NCBI RefSeq assembly: GCF_008931805.1
Contig: NZ_CP044399.1
Coordinates: forward strand, 248,001-312,000
DNA length: 64,000 nucleotides
Direction: 5' to 3'
DNA from: Moritella marina ATCC 15381
GTDB lineage: Bacteria > Pseudomonadota > Gammaproteobacteria > Enterobacterales > Moritellaceae
The notes below the pieces were generated by a model, which was not told the origin of the DNA, did not search any database, and worked only from the letters and a program-made list of their open reading frames with translations. Every line of letters begins with the position of its first letter. Position 1 is the stretch's first letter. The position numbers and the translations under genes are program-made. Shown one piece after another: positions 53,986 through 64,000 of the stretch.

Positions 53986-55131
53986 TTAGTTGCTATTGCT
54001 TAATGCAGTGTCGATTTGCGCTGGCTGCACAATATCACCGGTGTTATTTTCCCAAGCATTACGTTCATAGGTGATAACTGCGGCGAGCTCTTTTTTAGTT
54101 AACTGTTTGGCAAATGCTGCCATTGCGGTGCCGGATACCCCGTGTAGGACTATATCAATGTGTTTATTCACGTCGCCAAGTGCAATAGGACTGTTTTTAA
54201 GTGCTGGGAATGCACCAGGAATACCTAGCCCTCCAGCTTGATGGCAAGCTGCACAAGCGCGATTATAGACAGATTCGCCGAGAGTCATCATGGCAGGCAT
54301 GTCTAACGTTTTTGTCAAGCTGTCCTGTTCTGCTTGCAATTGTTGTTTTGCAGTTACTTTTGCTTGCGCCAACCAAGTATCATATGCCGCAGGCTCTAAT
54401 GCGGTGACGACTATGGGCATAAATCCATGATCTTTACCGCATAACTCAGCGCATTGGCCGCGATAAATTCCTGGTGTATCAATCCTGGTCCAAGCTTCAT
54501 TAATAAAACCGGGGTTGGCGTCTTTTTTTACCGCAAAGGCGGGTACCCACCATGAATGGATCACATCATCTGCAGTGATCAAGAAACGGATTTTTTTATT
54601 AATGGGTAATACAAGCGGGTTATCGACCTCTTTGAGGTAATACGGCTGTTTTTCTACTTCATTATTAATTTCTGCTTGGCTGGTGGTTAAGCGGCTATAA
54701 AATTCCAGATCATCATCGAAATAGCGATAATGCCATTTCCACTGTGAGCCGGTGATTTGAATGGTGATATCTGCTTCTGTGGTATCCTCCATCAAGATTA
54801 AGGCTTGTGTAGAAGGGACTGCCATAGCAATTAAAATGACAATCGGTATCGCAGTCCAAATAATTTCTACCGTGGTACTTTCATGAAACTTGGCGGCCAC
54901 GGCACCTTTAGATTTACGATGACGATATAAAGACCAAAACATAATGCCAAACACGATGATCGCAATCGCAATGCATATAAAGAGAATGGTCATGTGTAAG
55001 TTATAAACGGTATTACTGATCCCCGTCACGCCTTCGGTCATATTCAGTGTAGATTGCTGGGCAAATAGCGGTGTTGATCCCATCCCTAGTACAAATGCGA
55101 TTAATATTATCGTTAGTTTAGATAAGCGCAC
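53986..55131 (-). CDS. coxB: cytochrome c oxidase subunit II fused to cytochrome c
   Basis: Subunit II (381 residues from GTG 55131) accepts electrons at CuA. A signal peptide (SKLTIILIAFVLGMGSTPLF, cut after FA) precedes two membrane helices, the CuA domain with VIHSWWVPAFAVKKDANPGF and CAELCGKDHGFMP, and a C-terminal cytochrome c domain with CAACH (heme c) and the Met ligand in SGTAMAAF. The fused heme c makes this a caa3-type oxidase. GTG 55131 is chosen because GGAGG (55136-55140) precedes it and the signal peptide starts there; upstream ATGs at 55155 and 55230 lack ribosome binding sites. Confidence 0.94.
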   Translation of the reverse strand: MRLSKLTIILIAFVLGMGSTPLFAQQSTLNMTEGVTGISNTVYNLHMTILFICIAIAIIVFGIMFWSLYRHRKSKGAVAAKFHESTTVEIIWTAIPIVILIAMAVPSTQALILMEDTTEADITIQITGSQWKWHYRYFDDDLEFYSRLTTSQAEINNEVEKQPYYLKEVDNPLVLPINKKIRFLITADDVIHSWWVPAFAVKKDANPGFINEAWTRIDTPGIYRGQCAELCGKDHGFMPIVVTALEPAAYDTWLAQAKVTAKQQLQAEQDSLTKTLDMPAMMTLGESVYNRACAACHQAGGLGIPGAFPALKNSPIALGDVNKHIDIVLHGVSGTAMAAFAKQLTKKELAAVITYERNAWENNTGDIVQPAQIDTALSNSN

Positions 55132-55314
55132 ATAACCTCCCTCAGAATTATCCATAATGACTCGCAAAATATAGATTAGATAATGAGTGAATTGTGTTAG
55201 TTCCCTGCGATAACGGCCAGCATTTAACAATCCACTGTTATTTGCCGAAGTATAGTTACAGAAATGTTAATTGCGCTATTTATGATGAAGATAAACTACT
55301 TTATCTGTCGTGTT

Positions 55315-55587
55315 TCACGCATTGAAGGTGACGATTTCAAAAGATTTTTTTAGTGCTGATATCTGTTCTTGTAATTTCTTGATGTGGCAAGCCACCGATT
55401 GTGACAAGTCTTGTTGGTCCTGTTCTTTTACGCTGTCTAAGCGCATCACTTTTAATTTGATGATTTGGGTATCGGTCATCAAGTTATCAATATGCTGCAT
55501 CATCTCAGGATTGGGGTATTTTTCTTTGAGTGATTCGAGTTGATTAGTGAAATCTAAAAATGTACGTTCAATTTCGACAAGGGTCAT
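55315..55587 (-). CDS. small helical protein of unknown function
   Basis: A 90-residue cytoplasmic protein, all helix by composition, with heptad-like segments near 4-30 (EIERTFLDFTNQLESLKEKY) and 60-85 (SQSVACHIKKLQEQISALKK). No family recognised. ATG 55587 follows AGGAG at a 5-base spacing, better than an upstream in-frame start at 55605, so translation looks real. It lies 183 bases before coxB on the same strand and diverges from tig. Its short coiled-coil form suggests a binding or dimerising role, but I cannot name one. Confidence 0.65.
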   Translation of the reverse strand: MTLVEIERTFLDFTNQLESLKEKYPNPEMMQHIDNLMTDTQIIKLKVMRLDSVKEQDQQDLSQSVACHIKKLQEQISALKKSFEIVTFNA

Positions 55588-55964
55588 AAAAACTCCTAAT
55601 AGCAATCCAAAGCCAGTTGTTCAGGCTCATGTAAAATTGATTATAGTGTAAGTTTTAATTTTCTACAGACGCATACATATCGTTCACTGTAGGTGAAAGC
55701 AAGAGAGTCGAGATCTTATCGTGATGGTGAGTAATTGACCAAAGTGAAGTTGTTACACTGTAAATTTGTAGTTTTTCCTCTTATTTCGTCATAAAAGTCA
55801 TTTTTGTTCTTGAATTTTGACTTTTCATCCATACATTATAAGCAAATAAAATATTAAAGTGCTATTTAGAGTGGCAATGCTCGATTTTTTTCTTGCTGCT
55901 AGCTATAATATCGCGTCTTAAATTTCCAGTTGGAAATGTTAATAAATTCATTAGAGGTATCTAA
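55588..55964. other. control region upstream of tig
   Basis: The tig promoter lies here. A TATAAT box at 55904-55909 has no good -35. ATTTCCA-GT-TGGAAAT (55922-55937) is a small palindrome in the probable tig leader. CTTGAA near 55812 and TCCATACATTATAA near 55831 loosely resemble heat-shock elements, but I would not call a sigma-32 promoter. No gene is visible. Confidence 0.5.
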
Positions 55965-57275
55965 ATGCAAGTTTCTGTAGAAACGACTCAAGGCCTAGAG
56001 CGCCGTTTAACTATCACAGTTCCAGCTGCAACAGTTAGCAAAGAAATCGACAATCGTTTACGTGGTTTAGCAAAAACTCAACGTATCGACGGTTTCCGTC
56101 CAGGTAAAGTACCAGCTAAAGTAATCAAAAAACGCTTTGGCGCTGCTGTAGCAGAAGAAGTTGCTGGCGAAATCATGCAACGTAACTTCTACGAAGCAAT
56201 CGTAGCTGAAAAATTAAACCTTGCTGGCGCACCAACGCTTGAACCTGCAGCTGTTAAAGAAGGCGAAGACTTCTCTTTCACTGCAACACTTGAAGTTTAC
56301 CCAGAATTCGAAGTTGCTGGTATCGAAGCAATCACAATCGAAAAATCAGTATCTTCAGTAACAGATACAGATGTTGATGGCATGATCGAAACTTTACGTA
56401 AGCAACACGCTGAGTGGGTTACTGCTGATCGCGCTGCTGAAGCTAACGACCAAGTTAAAGTTGACTTCAACGGTAGCATCGATGGTGTTGAATTTGAAGG
56501 CGGCAAAGCTGAAGACTTCACACTAGCTATGGGCCAAGGTCGTATGATCCCTGGTTTCGAAGAAGGCATCGTAGGTAAATCTGCAGGCGAAGAGTTCACT
56601 GTTGAAGTAACTTTCCCTGAAGAATACCATGCAGAAAACCTGAAAGGTAAAACTGCAAGCTTCGCTATCACGCTAAACGCTGTTGAAGCGCAAGAACTAC
56701 CAGAAATCAATGCTGAATTCGTAGGTAAATTCGGTGTTGAAGACGGTACTCTTGAGTCTTTAAAAGCTGAAATCAGCAAAAACATGAGCCGTGAACTTGA
56801 GCAAGCTATCAAAGCTGACACAAAAACTAAAGTGCTTGACGCATTAGTTGAAGCAAATGATATCGACGTTCCTGCTGCACTAGTTAAGCAAGAAATCGTT
56901 ACATTACGTGAGCAAGCTATGCAACGTTTTGGCCAAATGGCACCACAAAACGCACCAGAACTTCCTGATGAATTATTCACAGAGCAAGCTAGCCGTCGTG
57001 TTAAAATTGGTCTAGTACTTGGTGAATTCATCAAAGTAAACGAAATCACAGCTGATGACGCTCGTGTTCAAGACATGATCGCATCTATGGCGTCTGCATA
57101 CGAAGATCCAGCTGAAGTTATCGCACATTACAAAGACAACGAGCAAGCACTAGAAAACGTTCGTAACGTAGCTGTTGAAGACCAAGCTATTGATTTAGTA
57201 TTAGAAAAAGCAAACGTTACAGAAAAAGAAGTTGCGTTTGAAGAACTAATGAATAAAGCGACTCAAAACGCATAA
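55965..57275 (+). CDS. tig: trigger factor
   Basis: Trigger factor (436 residues) is the ribosome-bound chaperone and peptidyl-prolyl isomerase meeting nascent chains. The ribosome-binding domain (about 1-110) has the signature [20 protein letters not shown]; the FKBP domain (about 150-245) reads [20 protein letters not shown] and [18 protein letters not shown]; the C-terminal arms follow. Length matches E. coli (432). GAGGT precedes ATG 55965. Codon choice is strongly biased, as for an abundant protein. A hairpin terminator separates it from clpP. Confidence 0.97.
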   Translation: MQVSVETTQGLERRLTITVPAATVSKEIDNRLRGLAKTQRIDGFRPGKVPAKVIKKRFGAAVAEEVAGEIMQRNFYEAIVAEKLNLAGAPTLEPAAVKEGEDFSFTATLEVYPEFEVAGIEAITIEKSVSSVTDTDVDGMIETLRKQHAEWVTADRAAEANDQVKVDFNGSIDGVEFEGGKAEDFTLAMGQGRMIPGFEEGIVGKSAGEEFTVEVTFPEEYHAENLKGKTASFAITLNAVEAQELPEINAEFVGKFGVEDGTLESLKAEISKNMSRELEQAIKADTKTKVLDALVEANDIDVPAALVKQEIVTLREQAMQRFGQMAPQNAPELPDELFTEQASRRVKIGLVLGEFIKVNEITADDARVQDMIASMASAYEDPAEVIAHYKDNEQALENVRNVAVEDQAIDLVLEKANVTEKEVAFEELMNKATQNA

Positions 57276-57315
57276 TTGTTGATTCGATTGAACAAAATAC
57301 GTAATTAAGCGCTAT

Positions 57316-57353
57316 AATGGCTCGAGTGAGGGTATTTCACTTGGGCCATTTTT
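57316..57353 (+). terminator. terminator between tig and clpP
   Basis: AATGGCTCGAGTGA (57316-57329) pairs with TCACTTGGGCCATT (57337-57350) with two mismatches, ending in T5 (57349-57353). clpP starts 17 bases later, so some readthrough or an upstream clpP promoter is required. Confidence 0.75.
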
Positions 57354-57369
57354 ATTTAGGGATGATAAT

Positions 57370-57993
57370 ATGTCAAAATTTTTTAATGATATCACAGAGT
57401 CTCCGTCAAACGCGTTAGTCCCTATGGTTGTTGAGCAAACAGCTAAAGGTGAGCGTTCTTATGACATCTATTCTCGACTTTTAAAAGACCGTGTAATCTT
57501 TTTGACTGGCCAGGTTGAAGACCACATGGCTAATCTAGTTGTTGCACAGTTACTTTTCTTAGAATCAGAAAACCCAGATAAAGATATTTTCCTTTATATC
57601 AATTCACCAGGCGGTTCTGTTAGTGCGGGTATGTCAATTTATGACACCATGCAGTTCATCAAACCAAATGTGTCTACAATTTGTATGGGCATGGCTGCGA
57701 GCATGGGGGCATTCCTTCTTGCTGGTGGCGAAAAAGGTAAGCGTCACGCATTACCTAACGCTAAGATTATGATTCACCAACCGCTAGGTGGTTATCAAGG
57801 TCAAGCATCTGATATTGAAATTCACGCCAATGAGATTCTTAAAACTAAGCGTAAATTGAATGAAATATTAGCTGCACATACTGGTCAAGAGTATGATCGT
57901 CTTGCTGCAGATACAGACCGTGATAATTATATGACGGCTGCTGAAGCGATGGATTACGGTCTTATCGATACAGTAATAACAAAACGTGATTAA
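57370..57993 (+). CDS. clpP: ATP-dependent Clp protease proteolytic subunit
   Basis: ClpP (207 residues) is the serine peptidase ring that degrades substrates unfolded by ClpX. The catalytic Ser is in [20 protein letters not shown], His in [20 protein letters not shown], and Asp in [20 protein letters not shown]. The N-terminal propeptide is short ([20 protein letters not shown] follows). It is immediately upstream of clpX, the usual pair. Confidence 0.97.
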   Translation: MSKFFNDITESPSNALVPMVVEQTAKGERSYDIYSRLLKDRVIFLTGQVEDHMANLVVAQLLFLESENPDKDIFLYINSPGGSVSAGMSIYDTMQFIKPNVSTICMGMAASMGAFLLAGGEKGKRHALPNAKIMIHQPLGGYQGQASDIEIHANEILKTKRKLNEILAAHTGQEYDRLAADTDRDNYMTAAEAMDYGLIDTVITKRD

Positions 57994-58075
57994 GTAATTT
58001 TTGACAGGTCGAGCCTCTTTTAGCCATAATTAAGATTAGGCATAAGATTTTCTACCTGTAATGTGAGGTTATCGA

Positions 58076-59350
58076 ATGACAGAAACAAAAAATGGGGATA
58101 ACGGTAAATTACTTTATTGTTCTTTTTGTGGCAAAAGCCAACACGAAGTACGTAAGCTAATTGCTGGCCCATCTGTCTACATTTGTGATGAATGTGTTGA
58201 TCTTTGTAACGATATTATTCGTGAAGAGATTAAAGAAATTGCACCAAAACGTGAAGGTGATGAGTTACCAACACCGCATCAAATTCGTGGCAAATTAGAT
58301 GATTACGTCATTGGCCAAGATCATGCTAAGAAAGTATTAGCAGTTGCGGTATACAATCATTATAAGCGTTTACGCAATGGCGATACATCAAACGGTGTAG
58401 AACTAGGTAAGAGTAATATTTTATTAATCGGTCCAACTGGTAGTGGTAAAACATTATTAGCTGAAACGTTAGCGCGTATTCTTGATGTACCTTTTACTAT
58501 GGCTGATGCAACAACATTAACTGAAGCTGGTTATGTTGGTGAAGATGTTGAAAACATTATTCAGAAACTATTGCAAAAATGCGATTACGATGTAGAAAAA
58601 GCCCAACGTGGTATTGTCTACATTGATGAAATTGATAAAATTTCACGTAAATCTGATAATCCTTCTATTACTCGTGACGTATCGGGTGAAGGTGTTCAGC
58701 AAGCATTGCTAAAACTGATTGAAGGGACTGTTGCTTCTGTACCGCCACAAGGTGGCCGTAAGCATCCTCAACAAGAGTTTTTACAAGTAGATACATCTAA
58801 GATCTTATTTATCTGTGGCGGCGCATTTGCTGGCTTAGATAAAGTGATTGAAATGCGTACCAACGTAGGCAGTGGCATTGGCTTTACAGCAGAAGTAAAA
58901 GGTGAAGCTGAAAAAGCAACTTTATCTCAAGTTTTTGCAAAAGTTGAACCACAAGATTTAGTTAAATTTGGTCTTATCCCTGAATTTATCGGTCGTCTAC
59001 CTGTGACTGCGACATTAACAGAACTTGATGAAGCTGCATTAATTCAGATCTTAACAGAACCGAAAAATGCATTGACGAAACAGTATTCAGCACTCTTCGA
59101 CTTAGAGGGTGTTGAGCTGGAGTTCCGTGAAGATGCGCTGATTGCAATTGCGAAAAAAGCGATGTCTCGAAATACGGGTGCTCGTGGTTTACGCTCAATT
59201 GTAGAAGCTGTTTTACTCGATACTATGTATGATCTTCCTTCAGTTGAAGATATTAGCAAAGTTGTGATTGATGAATCTGTAATTAAAGAAGAATCAGCAC
59301 CAATTTTGATTTATGAAAATACTGAAAACAAAGTAGTATCAGCAGACTAG
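58076..59350 (+). CDS. clpX: Clp protease ATP-binding subunit ClpX
   Basis: ClpX (424 residues) is the AAA+ unfoldase that feeds ClpP. The N-terminal zinc-binding domain has [18 protein letters not shown] and [10 protein letters not shown]; the AAA domain has Walker [14 protein letters not shown], Walker [10 protein letters not shown], the pore loop [10 protein letters not shown] and the IGF loop that contacts ClpP (SGIGFTAE). Length matches E. coli (424). It follows clpP by 82 bases and ends in a strong terminator. Confidence 0.97.
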   Translation: MTETKNGDNGKLLYCSFCGKSQHEVRKLIAGPSVYICDECVDLCNDIIREEIKEIAPKREGDELPTPHQIRGKLDDYVIGQDHAKKVLAVAVYNHYKRLRNGDTSNGVELGKSNILLIGPTGSGKTLLAETLARILDVPFTMADATTLTEAGYVGEDVENIIQKLLQKCDYDVEKAQRGIVYIDEIDKISRKSDNPSITRDVSGEGVQQALLKLIEGTVASVPPQGGRKHPQQEFLQVDTSKILFICGGAFAGLDKVIEMRTNVGSGIGFTAEVKGEAEKATLSQVFAKVEPQDLVKFGLIPEFIGRLPVTATLTELDEAALIQILTEPKNALTKQYSALFDLEGVELEFREDALIAIAKKAMSRNTGARGLRSIVEAVLLDTMYDLPSVEDISKVVIDESVIKEESAPILIYENTENKVVSAD

Positions 59351-59376
59351 TGTTAGATTTTTAAACACTTACTGTT

Positions 59377-59404
59377 AAAAAGGGGCGCAATGCCCCTTTT
59401 TTTA
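59377..59404 (+). terminator. terminator of clpPX
   Basis: AAAAAGGGGC (59377-59386) pairs with GCCCCTTTTT (59392-59401), loop GCAAT, ending in a long T-run (T7). Confidence 0.9.
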
Positions 59405-59432
59405 TATTATTTTCCATAATTTAAGCTCCTAG

Positions 59433-59461
59433 CATTGATTGTTGAGTAATAACCCCTATAT
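59433..59461 (+). promoter_or_regulatory. candidate heat-shock (sigma-32) promoter of lon
   Basis: CATTGA (59433-59438), 14 bases, CCCCTATAT (59453-59461). The -10 is close to the sigma-32 form CCCCATnT and the spacing fits; the -35 keeps only part of CTTGAA. lon is heat-induced in E. coli. Confidence 0.4.
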
Positions 59462-59504
59462 ATTCAATATTAGCCCTTAGTCCAGTTTTATAAGTGAGGA
59501 CAAG

Positions 59505-61856
59505 ATGAGTTTTGAGCGTACGGAAAGCGTGAATATCCCTGTATTACCATTGCGTGATGTTGTGGTTTATCCCCACATGGTAATTCCTTTGTTTATTGGC
59601 CGAGAAAAGTCAATTCGTTGTCTTGAAGCCGCAATGGATACAGATAAACAAATATTTTTAGTTGCACAAAAAGATGCAGCGCAAGATGATCCCCAAGTTG
59701 AAGATCTAAATAACGTGGGTACCGTCGCTAATATTTTACAAATGTTAAAATTGCCTGATGGTACTGTAAAAGTATTAGTCGAAGGCACACAACGAGCTAA
59801 ATTAAATAGCTTGAGTGATGGCGATGATTACTTCCAAGCTGAAATTGAATATATGATCTCTGAATCTGTCTCTGACGATGAAGAAGAAGTACTTATTCGC
59901 TCTGCTATTGGTCAGTTTGAAGGTTATATCAAACTAAACAAAAAGATCCCTGCTGAAGTATTAACATCAGTAACGGCGATCGACGAAGCTGCGCGTCTTG
60001 CAGATACAATGGCAGCACACATGCCGTTGAAATTAGAAGACAAGCAAGTGGTGTTAGAGCTAAGTAACGTTGCAGAACGTCTTGAGTTCCTAATGGCACA
60101 AATGGAATCTGAAATCGATCTATTACACGTTGAAAAGAAAATTCGTACACGTGTTAAAAAGCAGATGGAAAAAAGCCAGCGCGAATACTATTTGAATGAG
60201 CAAATGAAAGCGATTCAAAAAGAGCTTGGTGAATCTGAAGATGGTGTTGATGAATTTGAACAATTAGCTGAAAAGATTGAGCAAGCACAAATGCCTGCTG
60301 AACCAAAAGCTAAAACCATTGCCGAATTAAATAAATTAAAAATGATGTCTCCTATGTCTGCAGAAGCCACTGTAGTGCGTAGTTATATCGATTGGATGGT
60401 TTCAGTTCCTTGGAAGAAACGTTCAAAAGTTAAAAAAGATATTGGTAAAGCGTTAGAAGTACTCGATGCAGACCATTTTGGTTTGGATAAAGTAAAAGAA
60501 CGTATTTTAGAATATCTCGCAGTGCAAAGCCGTGTTAATAAGCTTAAAGGTCCTATCCTTTGTCTTGTTGGTCCTCCTGGTGTTGGTAAAACATCGTTAG
60601 GTCAATCGATTGCGAAAGCAACAGGTCGTAAGTATGTTCGTATGGCACTTGGTGGTGTACGTGATGAAGCTGAAATCCGTGGTCATCGCCGTACTTACAT
60701 CGGTTCTATGCCGGGTAAACTTATCCAAAAAATGGCGAAAGTTGAAGTACGTAATCCATTATTCTTGTTAGATGAAATTGATAAGATGGCGTCGGATATG
60801 CGTGGTGATCCTGCATCGGCATTGCTGGAAGTATTAGATCCAGAGCAAAACACTACGTTTAACGATCATTATCTTGAAGTTGATTATGATTTGTCTGACG
60901 TGATGTTTGTTGCCACATCAAACTCAATGAATATTCCTGGTCCATTACTTGATCGTATGGAAGTGATTCGTTTATCGGGTTATACCGAAGATGAAAAACT
61001 GAATATTGCTAAACAGCATTTACTGGATAAGCAAATTGAGCGAAACGGTTTAAAAGCGAAAGAAGTTACGATCGAAGATAGCGCAATAATGGGAATTATC
61101 CGTTATTACACGCGTGAAGCGGGCGTGCGTTCACTTGAACGTGAAATTTCAAAGTTATGTCGTAAAGCAGTTAAGCAGATTTTATTGAATAAAGCACTTA
61201 AATCAGTGGTTATCAATGAAGCTAACTTATCTGAATATTTAGGCGTGCAGCGTTTTGATTTCGGTAAAACTGAAAGTGAAAGCCGTATTGGTCAAGTAAC
61301 TGGTCTAGCGTGGACTGAAGTCGGCGGTGATTTACTGACGATTGAAACGACATCTGTTCCTGGTAAAGGCAAGCTTAACTACACTGGCTCATTAGGTGAA
61401 GTGATGCAAGAGTCTATTCAGGCTGCGATGACTGTTGTTCGTGCTCGTGCTGAAAAGTTACGTATCAATAACGACTTCTACGAAAAACGTGATATTCACG
61501 TACACGTACCTGAAGGCGCTACACCAAAAGATGGCCCGAGTGCGGGTGTCGCTATGTGTACTGCACTTGTATCTAGCTTAACGGGTAACCCTGTACGTGC
61601 AAACGTTGCAATGACAGGTGAAATAACGTTGCGAGGCGAAGTATTACCTATCGGTGGCTTGAAAGAGAAGTTGCTTGCTGCACATCGTGGTGGTATTAAG
61701 CGTGTCTTGATTCCGAAAGAAAATGAACGTGATCTAGAAGAAATTCCAGCAAACGTGATCGGTGATCTTGAGATTCATCCAGTACGTTGGATTGAAGAAG
61801 TTCTGGTGCTTGCGCTAGAAAATCATCCTGATGCTTTCGAAGTGATATCAAAATAG
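59505..61856 (+). CDS. lon: ATP-dependent protease Lon
   Basis: Lon (783 residues, E. coli 784) degrades misfolded and regulatory proteins. The N-terminal substrate domain begins [20 protein letters not shown]; the AAA domain has Walker [16 protein letters not shown] and [12 protein letters not shown]; the C-terminal protease domain has the catalytic Ser in [20 protein letters not shown] and Lys in [25 protein letters not shown] precedes ATG 59505. It stands between clpPX and hupB in the conserved enterobacterial-type order. Confidence 0.97.
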   Translation: MSFERTESVNIPVLPLRDVVVYPHMVIPLFIGREKSIRCLEAAMDTDKQIFLVAQKDAAQDDPQVEDLNNVGTVANILQMLKLPDGTVKVLVEGTQRAKLNSLSDGDDYFQAEIEYMISESVSDDEEEVLIRSAIGQFEGYIKLNKKIPAEVLTSVTAIDEAARLADTMAAHMPLKLEDKQVVLELSNVAERLEFLMAQMESEIDLLHVEKKIRTRVKKQMEKSQREYYLNEQMKAIQKELGESEDGVDEFEQLAEKIEQAQMPAEPKAKTIAELNKLKMMSPMSAEATVVRSYIDWMVSVPWKKRSKVKKDIGKALEVLDADHFGLDKVKERILEYLAVQSRVNKLKGPILCLVGPPGVGKTSLGQSIAKATGRKYVRMALGGVRDEAEIRGHRRTYIGSMPGKLIQKMAKVEVRNPLFLLDEIDKMASDMRGDPASALLEVLDPEQNTTFNDHYLEVDYDLSDVMFVATSNSMNIPGPLLDRMEVIRLSGYTEDEKLNIAKQHLLDKQIERNGLKAKEVTIEDSAIMGIIRYYTREAGVRSLEREISKLCRKAVKQILLNKALKSVVINEANLSEYLGVQRFDFGKTESESRIGQVTGLAWTEVGGDLLTIETTSVPGKGKLNYTGSLGEVMQESIQAAMTVVRARAEKLRINNDFYEKRDIHVHVPEGATPKDGPSAGVAMCTALVSSLTGNPVRANVAMTGEITLRGEVLPIGGLKEKLLAAHRGGIKRVLIPKENERDLEEIPANVIGDLEIHPVRWIEEVLVLALENHPDAFEVISK

Positions 61857-61983
61857 TGTAATGACTTTATAGGTTGGAGTGTTTATTCAGACTTGAATAG
61901 TCACTTTAACCTTGTTATAAACGCTATCAACGTTAGTTCTATTTATGTTCCGTTATATAAATAACTAAGATTAGGGGAAGAAA

Positions 61984-62259
61984 GTGAATAAAGCTCAACT
62001 GATAGACAGTGTTGCCGTTAAAGCTGATATTTCTAAAGCTGCTGCTGGTCGTGCTATTGATGCAATGATCGAATCAGTAACAGAAACACTTGAAAAAGAA
62101 GAATCTGTTACGCTAGTGGGCTTTGGTACTTTTAGCGTGCGAGATCGTGCGGCACGTACTGGCCGTAACCCACAAACAGGTGAAGAAATTCAAATAGCAG
62201 CATCGAAACTGCCAGTATTTAAAGCTGGTAAATTGTTAAAAGATGCATTAAAAGCATAA
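61984..62259 (+). CDS. hupB: DNA-binding protein HU-beta
   Basis: HU-beta (91 residues) is a histone-like nucleoid protein. The sequence starts [20 protein letters not shown], has the [20 protein letters not shown] core of the DNA-binding arms with the intercalating Pro in RNPQTG, and ends [13 protein letters not shown]. It begins with GTG 61984, as the family N-terminus requires, with GGGGA before it. A gap of 127 bases after lon may hold its promoter. Confidence 0.96.
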   Translation: MNKAQLIDSVAVKADISKAAAGRAIDAMIESVTETLEKEESVTLVGFGTFSVRDRAARTGRNPQTGEEIQIAASKLPVFKAGKLLKDALKA

Positions 62260-62288
62260 GCTATTCGTTAAGAATTATTGAGTAAAGG

Positions 62289-62309
62289 CGCACCACAAGG
62301 TGCGTTTTT
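62289..62309 (+). terminator. terminator after hupB
   Basis: CGCACC (62289-62294) pairs with GGTGCG (62299-62304), loop ACAA, followed by T5. Confidence 0.8.
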
Positions 62310-62347
62310 ATTGTTATTTACTGTATTGCAGTTTAGAGAATACAATT

Positions 62348-64000
62348 ATGTTAGAGAAATTTCGCGAAGGTTCACAAGGACCGGGTGCTAAGATTATTTT
62401 AGGTGCAGTGATCGTTACATTTGCCCTTGCTGGTGTAAGTAGCTATCTAGGTACTGGTGGCGCTCAATCTGCGGCAACAGTGAATGGTGTTGATATCTCA
62501 ACACAAGCACTCGAAAATCAAGTGAGAACAGATCGTTCTCGTTTAGAATCTCAACAAGGCGAATCATTTGCCGCGCGTTGGGAACAGCCTGCATTTCAAA
62601 ATCAAGTACGTCAGCAGTCTCTTAATACGTTAGTTGCGCAAAATCTATTACAACAAATGACGGATGACTTAGCATTACGTATTGGCGATGAAAAAATCCG
62701 TGGTTATATTTTTGCAATGCAAGAATTTCAAACTGACGGTGTTTTCAATGATGAACGTTATGTTAGCTTGTTACGTCAAAGTGGCATGACACCAGCGCAA
62801 TTTGTCGAACGTCTACGTGCTGATTTTGCTCAGCAACAATTAACTGACGCACTTGTAAACTCTGAATTTAGTTTGCCAAATGAAGTGCAGCAATTAGCTG
62901 CATTACAGAATCAACAACGTCAACTAAGCCAACTTATCGTGCCAGCAAATAAATTTGCTGCTGATATTGTCGTTACTGACGCTGAAGTAAGTGATTATTA
63001 CAATGCGAACAGTGGATCTTTCCAGACACAGCAGCAAGCATCTGTTGATTACATTTTAGTGGATATGAAGGACATCAGTGCAGATATCCAATTAGCTGCT
63101 GACGATGCTGAAAGTTACTACAATGAACATCAATCATCTTACGCACAAGAAGATAAGCGTAAAGTGGCGCATATCCTTGTCGCATTTAATGATGATGAAG
63201 CAGCTGCAGAACAGAAAGCGCAAGATTTACTAACACAAATTCAATCAGGCGCAGACTTTGCTGAGTTAGCGAAATCATCATCAGATGATACGTTTAGCGG
63301 TGAAAATGGCGGTGAATTAGATTGGTTAGAAAAAGACATCATGGATCCTGCATTCGAAACGGCTGCATTTTCATTAGTTAATGATGGTGATGTGACAACC
63401 GAGCTAGTACGAAGTGATTTTGGTTTCCATATCATTAAACTACTTGCTGTTGAACCAGGTAAAGTAAAAGCATTTGCAGATGTTAAGGCTGCGATAGAAA
63501 CGCGTTTGAAGAATGAACAAGCGGTATCACGTTTTGATGAGTTAGCTGAGAAATTAGCAGAACAAGCATTCGAAGTGCCTGATTCACTAGACGTTGCATC
63601 TGAAGAGACTGGTTTAAAAATTGTGTCAACAGAGCTGTTCTCGGCAGACGCTATTCCTGCACCATTAAATGATCAACGCATTGTGAGCACATTATTTGAC
63701 CAAGATTTTATTGCGGAAGCGTTAAATTCTGAAATCATAAATCTATCTGATACGCAAAGCATTGTTGTTCGTATTAATGAATACAAGCCACAAACGACAA
63801 AACCATTAGCAGATGTTAATACTGAAATCGTGGCTCGTTTAACAGCGACTAAAGCAGAGCAAAAAGCATTAAGCTTTATGAGCACTGTATCAGCTAAGAT
63901 TAATGCTGGTGATGATGTTACGACAGAATTAGCAAGTGTTGATGCAAGCTTTACTGCACCGGAATGGCTAAGCCGTTTTGATTATACAAAAGCAGACTTT
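62348..64000 (+). CDS. ppiD: periplasmic folding chaperone PpiD, 3' end outside the window
   Basis: The frame runs from ATG 62348 to the right edge (551 codons of an expected 620-640). PpiD is anchored in the inner membrane and helps proteins leaving the Sec translocon. The N-terminus (MLEKFREGSQGPGAKIILGA) leads into a membrane helix near 15-38. A SurA-like helical domain follows, then one parvulin domain (about 270-375) with KVAHILVAFNDDEAAAEQKA, GADFAELAKSSSDDTFSGEN and FGFHIIKLL. Parvulin catalytic residues are often lost in PpiD; I cannot judge that here. It follows hupB, as in E. coli. Confidence 0.94.
   Translation, partial: MLEKFREGSQGPGAKIILGAVIVTFALAGVSSYLGTGGAQSAATVNGVDISTQALENQVRTDRSRLESQQGESFAARWEQPAFQNQVRQQSLNTLVAQNLLQQMTDDLALRIGDEKIRGYIFAMQEFQTDGVFNDERYVSLLRQSGMTPAQFVERLRADFAQQQLTDALVNSEFSLPNEVQQLAALQNQQRQLSQLIVPANKFAADIVVTDAEVSDYYNANSGSFQTQQQASVDYILVDMKDISADIQLAADDAESYYNEHQSSYAQEDKRKVAHILVAFNDDEAAAEQKAQDLLTQIQSGADFAELAKSSSDDTFSGENGGELDWLEKDIMDPAFETAAFSLVNDGDVTTELVRSDFGFHIIKLLAVEPGKVKAFADVKAAIETRLKNEQAVSRFDELAEKLAEQAFEVPDSLDVASEETGLKIVSTELFSADAIPAPLNDQRIVSTLFDQDFIAEALNSEIINLSDTQSIVVRINEYKPQTTKPLADVNTEIVARLTATKAEQKALSFMSTVSAKINAGDDVTTELASVDASFTAPEWLSRFDYTKADF

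Noticed and set aside
55132-55230. Longer N-terminus for coxB
   Set aside because: It precedes a complete signal peptide and lacks a ribosome binding site; GGAGG sits before GTG 55131.
55808-55845. Heat-shock promoter before tig
   Set aside because: CTTGAA is present but the -10 lacks the CCCC block; chance similarity is likely.

Overview
The window looks like chromosomal core DNA of a motile, heterotrophic, probably marine gammaproteobacterium of the Alteromonadales/Vibrionales type. A Moritella-, Psychromonas- or Shewanella-like organism fits best; that placement is inferred from gene order and protein character, not from a search. The DNA is moderately AT-rich. I see no rRNA, tRNA, CRISPR array, insertion sequence, integrase or prophage gene.

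Layout. 1-4 kb: the 3' part of an MscS-type channel gene, a 52-residue Pmp3-type membrane peptide, and a leftward pabB-nudL pair. 4-9 kb: class I fumarase, then a PsrA-like TetR regulator followed by a FadE-type acyl-CoA dehydrogenase (fatty-acid oxidation), and a heptamer tandem repeat. 9-13.4 kb: pykA, hexR and a first L-serine dehydratase gene, a central-carbon block with possible HexR sites. 13.4-37 kb: a polar-type flagellar locus with flgN-flgM-flgA leftward, then cheV, cheR, flgBCDE, flgFGH, flgI, flgJKL, three flagellin genes, flaG, fliD, fliS, a fliT/flaI-like gene and a motility accessory factor (Maf) glycosyltransferase rightward. The locus is cut into several transcription units by hairpins and by sigma-54 (TGGCAC-N5-TTGC) or sigma-28 (TAAA-N15-GCCGATAA) promoters that can be read directly. 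37-46 kb: a Bcr/CflA exporter, cinA/pncC, an uncharacterised membrane-anchored coiled-coil protein paired with a soluble histidine kinase, cysB, a wax-ester synthase/diacylglycerol acyltransferase-like gene with an unusually long C-terminus, and a second L-serine dehydratase. 46-55.6 kb: a leftward aa3/caa3-type cytochrome c oxidase locus (coxB, coxA, cox11, coxC, then SURF1, a Sco-like protein, ctaA, ctaB), interrupted by pyrC, which has a hairpin on each side. 55.9-64 kb: the protein quality-control series tig, clpP, clpX, lon, hupB and the 5' part of ppiD.

How it fits together: the metabolic genes support growth on fatty acids, amino acids and sugars with aerobic respiration. The flagellar genes provide hook, rod, ring, filament, cap, chaperones and probably filament glycosylation, with FlgM/FlgN and CheV/CheR as regulatory and chemotaxis companions. 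The flagellar master regulators, export apparatus, motor genes and remaining che genes are not here.

Most of the window is conserved core sequence, and I do not see an obviously new multigene system. The observations most worth following are the promoter split among the three flagellins (with a G9 tract before the second), the terminator plus sigma-54 segmentation of the flg genes, the PsrA operator layout, the kinase plus coiled-coil pair, the extended acyltransferase, and pyrC inside the cox locus.
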